Shown piece after piece: positions 7,244 to 14,223 of a stretch of 16,967 nucleotides of DNA. The notes beneath the pieces are model-generated. The model did no database searches, was not told the DNA's origin, and saw only the letters and a program-made list of their open reading frames with translations. Both the position numbers and the translations under genes were made by a program. This DNA is from Firmicutes bacterium CAG:124. Its GTDB lineage: Bacteria > Bacillota > Clostridia > Oscillospirales > Oscillospiraceae. The DNA lies in contig HF990570.1 in the NCBI GenBank assembly GCA_000432135.1, forward strand, positions 1 to 16,967, in the 5' to 3' direction. How positions within the stretch are numbered: the stretch's first letter is position 1; each line of letters starts with the position of its first letter.

Positions 7244-7957
7244 ATGAAAGCAGAAACGAAAAAACAGGAACCAGGCACAATCCGCAGACGGTCTTCTTAT
7301 AACCGGAGCTTGCGCAAGGATAACCGACAGCTGTTTTCCATGTGCGTGCCGGGCATCATTCTTCTGGCGCTGTTTGCGTATCTGCCAATGTTCGGTCTGG
7401 TGCTGGCATTCAAGAATTATAAATTCAATCTTGGCATCTTCGGAAGCGAATGGGTCGGGTTCAAGAATTTTGAGTTTTTCTTCACATCCGGTACCTTCGG
7501 ACGGCTGATCCGCAATACGCTGGGACTGAACCTGCTGTTCCTGCTGTGCAACACGGTCATCACCGTTCTGCTGGCGCTTCTTTTATATGAGATCAACAGC
7601 CGCCACGCGATCAAGGCGTTCCAGACGGTGATCTTCCTGCCGTTTATCGTTTCATGGGTTGCCGCGTCGTATGCGCTCTACGCAAACCTCGCCGACGTCA
7701 ACGGCATTGTCAACGGAATCCTGACGTTCTTCGGAAAAGAAACGGTTTCATGGTACACAACGCCAAAATGGTGGCCCTACATTCTGCTTGTCTGCTATCT
7801 GTGGAAGAACATGGGCTACGGCATTATTATTTATTACGGAAATCTGCTGTCGATCGACAAATCCTATTTTGAAGCGGCGCAGCTCGACGGCGCAACGCGC
7901 TGGCAGGTCATGTGGAAGATCTCTCGGAGGTTGTTGTTGATTATGACACCAACCTGA
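7244..7957 (+). CDS. CUT1-type ABC sugar permease (LplB/YteP-like), 3'-truncated
   Basis: This is a carbohydrate ABC transporter inner-membrane permease of the LplB/YteP type, which imports oligosaccharides with a second permease, a binding protein and a shared ATPase. The charged N-terminus (about 1-28) is followed by hydrophobic segments near 33-55 (IILLALFAYLPMFGLVLAF), 92-115, 123-143 and 170-190. The conserved cytoplasmic EAA loop, EAAQLDGATRWQVMWKI, ends at about residue 226. Homologues continue for roughly 70-80 residues after this loop, including the last membrane helices. Here the frame instead ends in a short non-homologous tail, RRLLLIMTPT, and TGA at 7955-7957. From about 7922 the DNA matches the next gene in another frame. 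The product should therefore be inactive as it stands. No companion permease, binding protein or ATPase is present in the window. Family certain; truncation certain in this sequence, its cause not. Confidence 0.85.
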   Translation: MKAETKKQEPGTIRRRSSYNRSLRKDNRQLFSMCVPGIILLALFAYLPMFGLVLAFKNYKFNLGIFGSEWVGFKNFEFFFTSGTFGRLIRNTLGLNLLFLLCNTVITVLLALLLYEINSRHAIKAFQTVIFLPFIVSWVAASYALYANLADVNGIVNGILTFFGKETVSWYTTPKWWPYILLVCYLWKNMGYGIIIYYGNLLSIDKSYFEAAQLDGATRWQVMWKISRRLLLIMTPT

Positions 7958-10900
7958 TGACTGCTGTTGAGGTTCTGGGGCACAACGAAAATCATGACTG
8001 GAACTGGCTGAATCAAACCGGCTATGGCAGCGCGAACCTGTTTGACAACAATCCGGACACCGTCGTTACAACAGGCGGGTATTATCGCCAGCAGATCGAA
8101 GTCGAGGGCGTTTACCCATGGCTCAGTACAAATATCAGCCAGAACGGACAGAACGCAGAGATTGCAGCAATTCGAATCGCGGTTGACGCCATCAATCAAC
8201 CCGTAGATTTTACAATCGAAATTTCACAGTCGAATGATCCCGGAAACACAGATTGGACAGTCGTTCACAGCGAAACCGGATTTGACTGGTCGCAAAATCA
8301 GTCAGCTGTCTTTATTTTCAGCCCGCGTGAAGCGAAGAAGGTTCGTCTGCACGCAACAAAAATCGCAAACGGTGTGGAAGCGCCCGGTACTGGAAGCGAC
8401 GACGGCAAGGAGTATGCGCTCCGGGTTGCTGAATTTGCGGCATTCGCGCCAAAGTCCGGCAGCAGCGAGCCCGCCGAAATAGACTACACGACAAATTTGC
8501 TGCACCCTGGATGTGTAGAGGGCATCTTCCATAACAACCCCAACAAGGAATCCTATAACTATGATGAAGTCGGAACATTCCCGCTGGACGCGCTGGTAGA
8601 CGGCAATAGCAGCGCCTATAGCTTTATCACCTCCAAACCGTATCAGCCGGAGTGGCTGCTTGGCAACGGTGGCAGTCTCTCGCCGTGGGTTGAGGTGCGA
8701 CTGAGCGATAACGGCTCTGCTGTGCAACTTGGCGCGGTACGCGTTGCCGTTCGTCCGCGTGTTGTGCCGAATGACTTTGAAATCCAGACTTCTGTAGACG
8801 GTGTGACATGGAAGACAGTTGTGAACGAAGACAACTACGATTGGAGCGAGGAAAAGACCGCTGCTATGTTCACGTTCCAACCGCTACAGGCTGCCCGCTT
8901 GCGTTTTGTCGCGCACAATCTCGAAAAGCTTGTTGAGGATGAGAGCTACTACTTTCAGCTCAGCGAGTTGGAGGCGTATGGCGTAGCGCAGACGATTTCG
9001 GTTGATACGTCGAACGATTTGCTAGAGCCCGGATGTGTCAGCCCGATTTATCAGATCAATGGCGGCGCACTACAGGATTACACAAACTATACATATCCGC
9101 TGAATAATCTTGTTGACGATGATGTGCAGACATTTATCTCTTCGGACAGCCTCCTGAGGCCTTGGCTTGCTGCAAACGGCGGTGAGCTTGCACCGTGGGT
9201 AGACGTTTCAGTGACAGATGACGGAACAGCAGTGACGGTTGGCGGCGTGCAGATCAGTATTCAAGAGACCTATAATAAACCGGTTGACTTTTCCATTCTT
9301 GCTTCCGAAGATGGTCAGAATTGGACGACGTGCAGGCAGTTGAAAGGGTATGACTGGGGCGAAACAACCTCTCGGTTGTTTACATTTGCACCGGTTTCCG
9401 CCAGCAAATTGCGTATTCAGGTTCGCGATCTGGATGGACAGCAGGAGGGGTTGCCGCTTTATTTCCGACTAACTGAACTGGAGGCTTATGCACCGACCGA
9501 TTTCATTGACATAGGGCGCGTGATTTATGTGCAGGTGAGTAGCAGTGAAACGTGTACGCCATCCGGTATTGCGGCGCTGCACGATAACAGCGATAAGACC
9601 TATGCCGCAGAGCATGCCATCAACGGAATGTACTATGATAATCTGGAGCATCTTGGTTACGCTGTTCCGGAGAGTTTTGGATTGAAAAACTTTAAAAACA
9701 CTGCGGATATTGAGATCAACATCCTGCGCTGGTGGCAGCACCGCATCTTCCGAAATAGCGGTGTGTCTGCTGACGGTACGGAGATCTATCTTGATACGGA
9801 TTGGCTCACATCGCTCCAAAGCACGGCCTATTCCGACCGCATCACATGGATAGAAAACGCGTATGAATTTATCGACCAGCCCGGCGAATGGTATCTTAAC
9901 CGCAGCGAAAGCAAGCTTTATTATAAGCCAGACGGAAGCATGGATGGCAAGTCGGCGACTCTGCCGGTGACGGAGCAGCTCCTGGTCTTTGAGGGAACCG
10001 AAAATATCACATTTGACGGTGTGAAATTTGAAGATACTTCTTGGCTGACGCCGAATGAAATTGGCTACAATGATGCACAGTCCGGTACGTATGCCCAGCA
10101 CAATGGCGTTTGGGGAGATGTACCCGGCGCGATTGAAACACACGCGGCAAAGAATATCACCATTACAAACAGCGAACTGCGCAATCTTGGCATCGGCGGT
10201 ATCCGCATCGGCAATGGTAGTTCTGATTGCGCCATTACAAACAGTGCAATCCACGACATTTCCAGTTCCGGTATCTTTATCGGCAATAACACCGGCCATA
10301 ATCATGGATATTGCGATCCGGGCACGGATGTAACGGGCGTTGTTGTGCGCAATAACTATATCACGCGCACTGGTCTGGACATCTTCGGCTCAAGCGCCAT
10401 CTGTGCGCTGTATACCTCTGATACCGTGATTGACCATAACGAGGTCTGCTACACAACGTATACCGGTATTTCGCTTGGCTGGGGCTGGGACTGGAAAAAC
10501 GCTCCCTGCTCCGGAAACAACACCGTTTCCAACAACTACATCCATGATACCGGCAAGACCATCCATGACGGCGGCAGCTTCTATTCGCTTGGCCTGCAGG
10601 AAGGTACAAAGGTGTTTGGCAACTATCTACACCACCACAGCGATGGCCTGTATGACAAGGACGGCGGCCTGTATACCGATGAAGGCTCGACGGGCCTGGA
10701 ACTGTACAACAACGTTGTCGGCGACGGCGTTTACTGGTGGCAGAAGATCTGGACGACCAACATCAAGGACTGCTACTGGCACGACAACTTCTATTCTGTG
10801 AACCGTTCCTGGGACAGCGGCGTAAATATCCGTCAGGAGAACAACACCTATGTTGAGGGCGGTGATTTCAGTCAATACCCCGCTGCACAGGCTATTATCA

Positions 10901-12474
10901 ACAATGCGGGTCTAACAGATCCAAGCGTGAAAGACGGTGTCCGCATGGGTATTGCAGAGAAGCACAATGTGACATTGATGCAGTATCCGGACGGCGAGGC
11001 ATACTACTTTGAAAAACCAGCCGGCCTGCTTACATTTACAATTCCTAGTCAGATCGGCAACACGCAATATGACAAGCTGGCGCATACCGCAAATATTCTC
11101 ATGCCGGAAAGCACTGACCGCACATCGCTTGCCGGTAATTTCACGATGGCTCCCGGCTTCACCTGCGACAAGGCCTCCGGCAGCCGCCAAAACTTCACAT
11201 CTCCCGTTGTCTATACGTTTACTGACGGCACAGATACCATCGCGTGGACGGTCACCGTCACCTGCGATGTAACGGCGGATGGCCCGCTGGTCGGTACGGA
11301 AACGACGCTGGACGCGGCCATCGCCGCACGCAGCGACTGGACACAGGAGCCTGCCGAGGCTGAAAACGGCGGTGCGCTCTTTACGCCGGCCAAGAGTTTC
11401 AGCGCCTATATTGGCGACCGCATTGCCAACGATGCTATTTTGGAATTTGATGTGCAGTCTGTTCTGGACGGCAACGACTGGACGGGGTATGCTCTGCGGA
11501 TGCAGGACCCATATTCCACGCTCGGTACGATGTACCACATTGTCTTCAAGCAGGATGCCATTGAGCTTCAGAAATGGGTAAACGGGAACCGCACGATGCT
11601 GATCGGTACGATCGAGGGCTATGACCCGGTTTACGGCGATGTGGAAAACAAATTCTATACATCTGATATCCGTCATAGCATCAAGACCGGCGCAATCGAT
11701 GTGCCCACCGGCGTGCGTCTGTTCCTGTATATTGACGGCAACAAGGTCTTCGACGTAATTGATGCAGACGATCCTATCACAAATGACGGCTTCTTCGGCA
11801 TGTATCCGATGACGCACGACATGACGCTTCTGCCGTTCTCGAACATCGATACCAGCCCCAAGCCCGATCCCGACCCCGCTCCTGAACCGAAGCCGATTCT
11901 TCCTATACTGCCGTCCGGCGGACAGAGTGCCTGGAAGAATCCCTACCAGGATGTCACTGATTCGAGCAGTTATTATGAAGCTGTGTGCTATGTCACGGAA
12001 AAGGGCCTGATGAACGGAACCAGCGCATCTACGTTCTCTCCCGACGCGGCAATGACGCGCGCAATGATGGTCACGATCCTCTGGCGCATGGAAAAGGAGC
12101 CTGCCGCGCTGAAAAGCAACTTTACGGATCTGACGGCGGACTGGTACCGCACAGCTGTTGATTGGGCAGCGGAAACCGGTGTTGTCAACGGCGTCGGAAA
12201 CGGAAAATTTGCACCGAACGCCACGCTCAGTCTGGAACAGTTGATTACCATTCTGTATCGCTATGCGGAAAATAAGGGGTATAACGTCTCGAAGTCCGCT
12301 TCGCTCGATTCGTTCACGGACGGCAGCGCTGTCAGCGCATACGCAAGGCCCGCCATGCAGTGGGCAGTCGGAATGAACTTCCTTTCCGGCAATACCCTGA
12401 CCCCAGGCGCGCCTGCAAGCCGCGCGCAGATCGCACAGGTTCTGATGCTGTTCTGCAAGGCTTACATTAAGTAA
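7912..12474 (+). CDS. Large SLH-anchored beta-helix glycosidase (GH141/GH120-like) with three discoidin-like modules, 5'-truncated
   Basis: An open frame of about 1520 codons. Three tandem beta-sandwich modules of about 175 residues (about 10-180, 189-355, 364-525) resemble F5/8 type C/CBM32 carbohydrate-binding domains. Recurring blocks are DYDTNL/DYTTNLLHPGCV/TSNDLLEPGCV, (S/A)PWV(E/D)V, DW(S/G)E and a closing ELEAYA. Residues about 531-1000 form a right-handed parallel beta-helix with PGEWYLNRSESKLYY, ENITFDGVKFED, many N-(I/V/Y)-type coils and GGLYTDEGSTG, as in GH141/GH120-type enzymes. A DUF5018-like module (about 1038-1119), a LamG-like module (1126-1313), a Pro-Asp linker and three SLH motifs (1342-1519) follow, so the mature protein should be anchored to the cell wall. 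No start codon with a ribosome site and no signal peptide exist: the 5' end is fused to the permease gene near 7922-7930. The first in-frame ATG is 7957. As it stands the product could not be exported. Confidence 0.8.
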   Translation: MEDLSEVVVDYDTNLMTAVEVLGHNENHDWNWLNQTGYGSANLFDNNPDTVVTTGGYYRQQIEVEGVYPWLSTNISQNGQNAEIAAIRIAVDAINQPVDFTIEISQSNDPGNTDWTVVHSETGFDWSQNQSAVFIFSPREAKKVRLHATKIANGVEAPGTGSDDGKEYALRVAEFAAFAPKSGSSEPAEIDYTTNLLHPGCVEGIFHNNPNKESYNYDEVGTFPLDALVDGNSSAYSFITSKPYQPEWLLGNGGSLSPWVEVRLSDNGSAVQLGAVRVAVRPRVVPNDFEIQTSVDGVTWKTVVNEDNYDWSEEKTAAMFTFQPLQAARLRFVAHNLEKLVEDESYYFQLSELEAYGVAQTISVDTSNDLLEPGCVSPIYQINGGALQDYTNYTYPLNNLVDDDVQTFISSDSLLRPWLAANGGELAPWVDVSVTDDGTAVTVGGVQISIQETYNKPVDFSILASEDGQNWTTCRQLKGYDWGETTSRLFTFAPVSASKLRIQVRDLDGQQEGLPLYFRLTELEAYAPTDFIDIGRVIYVQVSSSETCTPSGIAALHDNSDKTYAAEHAINGMYYDNLEHLGYAVPESFGLKNFKNTADIEINILRWWQHRIFRNSGVSADGTEIYLDTDWLTSLQSTAYSDRITWIENAYEFIDQPGEWYLNRSESKLYYKPDGSMDGKSATLPVTEQLLVFEGTENITFDGVKFEDTSWLTPNEIGYNDAQSGTYAQHNGVWGDVPGAIETHAAKNITITNSELRNLGIGGIRIGNGSSDCAITNSAIHDISSSGIFIGNNTGHNHGYCDPGTDVTGVVVRNNYITRTGLDIFGSSAICALYTSDTVIDHNEVCYTTYTGISLGWGWDWKNAPCSGNNTVSNNYIHDTGKTIHDGGSFYSLGLQEGTKVFGNYLHHHSDGLYDKDGGLYTDEGSTGLELYNNVVGDGVYWWQKIWTTNIKDCYWHDNFYSVNRSWDSGVNIRQENNTYVEGGDFSQYPAAQAIINNAGLTDPSVKDGVRMGIAEKHNVTLMQYPDGEAYYFEKPAGLLTFTIPSQIGNTQYDKLAHTANILMPESTDRTSLAGNFTMAPGFTCDKASGSRQNFTSPVVYTFTDGTDTIAWTVTVTCDVTADGPLVGTETTLDAAIAARSDWTQEPAEAENGGALFTPAKSFSAYIGDRIANDAILEFDVQSVLDGNDWTGYALRMQDPYSTLGTMYHIVFKQDAIELQKWVNGNRTMLIGTIEGYDPVYGDVENKFYTSDIRHSIKTGAIDVPTGVRLFLYIDGNKVFDVIDADDPITNDGFFGMYPMTHDMTLLPFSNIDTSPKPDPDPAPEPKPILPILPSGGQSAWKNPYQDVTDSSSYYEAVCYVTEKGLMNGTSASTFSPDAAMTRAMMVTILWRMEKEPAALKSNFTDLTADWYRTAVDWAAETGVVNGVGNGKFAPNATLSLEQLITILYRYAENKGYNVSKSASLDSFTDGSAVSAYARPAMQWAVGMNFLSGNTLTPGAPASRAQIAQVLMLFCKAYIK

Positions 12475-12489
12475 TCCCCATATAACCAG

Positions 12490-12516
12490 CTGCGCCCTGC
12501 TGTTTGCAGGGCGCAG
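12490..12516 (+). terminator. Perfect 11-bp hairpin after the SLH protein gene, terminator-like but lacking a T-tract
   Basis: CTGCGCCCTGC (12490-12500) pairs perfectly with GCAGGGCGCAG (12506-12516) around a TGTTT loop, 16 bases after the stop codon. The following bases are CACCCAAATTTG, with no run of T. It may act as a leaky terminator, or as a stabilising or processing hairpin that lowers expression of the GH20 and GH78 genes downstream. Confidence 0.5.
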
Positions 12517-12570
12517 CACCCAAATTTGCATACAATCAGCAAAAAACTGCTGAAATGATAGATATATCTG

Positions 12571-12578
12571 AAAAGGAG
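12571..12578 (+). promoter_or_regulatory. Shine-Dalgarno site of the GH20 gene
   Basis: AAAAGGAG lies 8 bases before the ATG at 12587 and fixes the start. I see no convincing promoter in 12475-12586, so the gene is probably reached by read-through from upstream. Confidence 0.75.
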
Positions 12579-12586
12579 CCATCACC

Positions 12587-14218
12587 ATGGATAATTCCAC
12601 ACCGTTCCGCACGTTTGGAACCATGCTCGACTGTTCGAGAAACGCTGTGCCGAATCTGCACACGCTCAAAAAGTGGGTCGATCTCACGGCAAGCCTCGGT
12701 TACAATACTCTGCTTTTGTACACCGAGGATACCTACGAGGTGACAGACGAGCCGTATTTTGGCTATATGCGCGGACGTTATTCACAGGCGGAGCTGCGCG
12801 AACTGGACGCATATGCCAACGAGCGCGGTATGACGATCATGCCCTGCATCCAGACGCTGGCGCATCTGTACGCCATCAAGCGCTGGCCGGAATACTGGCC
12901 GCATTTTGACACGGATGATATTCTGCTGGCGGGCGACGAGCGGGTGTATACGCTCATTGACCATATGTTCCGGAGCCTTGCCGCGTCGCTCTCCTGCCGG
13001 ACGATCCATCTCGGTATGGACGAGGCGGAGATGTTCGCGCGCGGCCGGTATTACAACCAGCACGGCGACTGCAACCGCTCACAGGCGTTGCTTGCGCATT
13101 TGCAGCGCGTATGTGAAATCGGCGAAACATATGGCTTCCGCTTCCTGATCTGGTCGGATATGTTCTTCAAACTGGCGACCGGCGGACAGTATTATGCCCA
13201 AAACGCTCAGATCGACGAATCTGTGCGCGAAAAGATCCCGGCAAATGTGGAACTTATCTACTGGGATTATTATTCGGCGGATGAAGCGCACTATGACGGC
13301 ATGATCGAGGCACATCAGAAGCTGAAGCCCGGCACATGGTTCGCAGGCGGCCTGTGGAAGTGGACAGGCTATGCCCCGCACAACGGCTACAGCATGAAGA
13401 TCACAAAAGCAGCGCTTGCAAGCTGCCGGGAGCATGGCGTGCAGGACGTATTTCTGACCATGTGGGGTGACGACGGCGGGGAATGCTCCCCGTTTACGCT
13501 CCTGCCGTCGCTGTTCTATGCTTCGGAGCTTGCGAAGGGCGAAACCGATGACGAAACGATCAGGGCGCATTTTGCGCAGCGCTTCGGTGCAGCTTTCGAC
13601 GATTTCATGCAGCTGGATCTGCCCGGAACGCGCAACGGCCTTGACGACAACGTTCGGAATCTGGATAAATTCTTACTGTATAATGATCCGTTCATGGGCA
13701 TGATGGATCAGACGGTTTTGTCCGGTGAGGGCGCACAGTTCGGCGCTTGCGCCGAAAAGCTGGAAGCACTGCAAACGCTGCCGGAGTGGGGCTATCTGTT
13801 CCGGACGCTCGGCGCGCTGTGCCGGGTGCTGGAGATCAAGGCAGAACTCGGTGTCCGAATCCACGAGGCATACCGCACAGGAGATAAGACAGCGCTTTGC
13901 GCCATGCTCACGGAGCTTGACGAGACACTTGTGCGTCTGGAACGCTTTCATGATGCCTATCAGGCACAGTGGATGCAGGAAAACAAGCCGCATGGCTTTG
14001 ACGTGCAGGACATCCGGCTCGGCGGTCTGATGCAGAGAGTAAAGACCTGCCGTGCGCGGTTGGAGGATTACTGCGCCGGACGGCTCGACCGGTTGGAAGA
14101 ACTGGAAGCAGCGCAGCTTGATTTCTTCGATCACGGAAAGCGCTGCGCAGAGCCGGTCGCCACGCATTGGGGACAGATCGCGACAGCAAATATTGTCTAT
14201 ATGACGATGCTTTGGTGA
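12587..14218 (+). CDS. GH20-like beta-N-acetylhexosaminidase
   Basis: A 543-residue cytoplasmic protein (no signal peptide) with the TIM-barrel layout of glycoside hydrolase family 20. These enzymes remove terminal beta-linked GlcNAc or GalNAc by substrate-assisted catalysis. The catalytic Asp-Glu pair is visible in HLGMDEAEMF (D145, E146; the family usually has H-x-G-x-D-E). Supporting blocks are YNTLLLYTEDTYE (about 39-51), IMPCIQTLAHL (84-94), FLIWSDMFF, ELIYWDYYS, GGLWKWTGYAP and FLTMWGDDGGECS. The tryptophans in these are typical of the substrate pocket. A helical C-terminal region (about 380-543) follows. The sequence is closer to the HexD-like, single-barrel type than to secreted multidomain chitobiases, because the N-terminal GH20b-type domain is absent. 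The gene ends 5 bases before the GH78 start, implying co-translation. GH84 and other DE-pair families are less likely because of the barrel order. The exact linkage specificity is not readable. Confidence 0.8.
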   Translation: MDNSTPFRTFGTMLDCSRNAVPNLHTLKKWVDLTASLGYNTLLLYTEDTYEVTDEPYFGYMRGRYSQAELRELDAYANERGMTIMPCIQTLAHLYAIKRWPEYWPHFDTDDILLAGDERVYTLIDHMFRSLAASLSCRTIHLGMDEAEMFARGRYYNQHGDCNRSQALLAHLQRVCEIGETYGFRFLIWSDMFFKLATGGQYYAQNAQIDESVREKIPANVELIYWDYYSADEAHYDGMIEAHQKLKPGTWFAGGLWKWTGYAPHNGYSMKITKAALASCREHGVQDVFLTMWGDDGGECSPFTLLPSLFYASELAKGETDDETIRAHFAQRFGAAFDDFMQLDLPGTRNGLDDNVRNLDKFLLYNDPFMGMMDQTVLSGEGAQFGACAEKLEALQTLPEWGYLFRTLGALCRVLEIKAELGVRIHEAYRTGDKTALCAMLTELDETLVRLERFHDAYQAQWMQENKPHGFDVQDIRLGGLMQRVKTCRARLEDYCAGRLDRLEELEAAQLDFFDHGKRCAEPVATHWGQIATANIVYMTMLW

Positions 14219-14223
14219 AAAAT

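Noticed and set aside
7912..7914. GTG as the true start of the SLH protein
   Set aside because: It lies within the permease EAA-loop codons, lacks a ribosome-binding site, and would leave the protein without a signal peptide.
10912..12687. A 591-codon open frame on the minus strand
   Set aside because: It mirrors the SLH protein and the start of the GH20 gene, both with clear domains. Its sequence is Arg/His/Cys-rich, as expected for an antisense shadow.
14167..14223. An earlier start for the GH78 protein
   Set aside because: These 19 codons overlap the end of GH20 and lack family similarity; ATG 14224 is better placed 5 bases after the GH20 stop.
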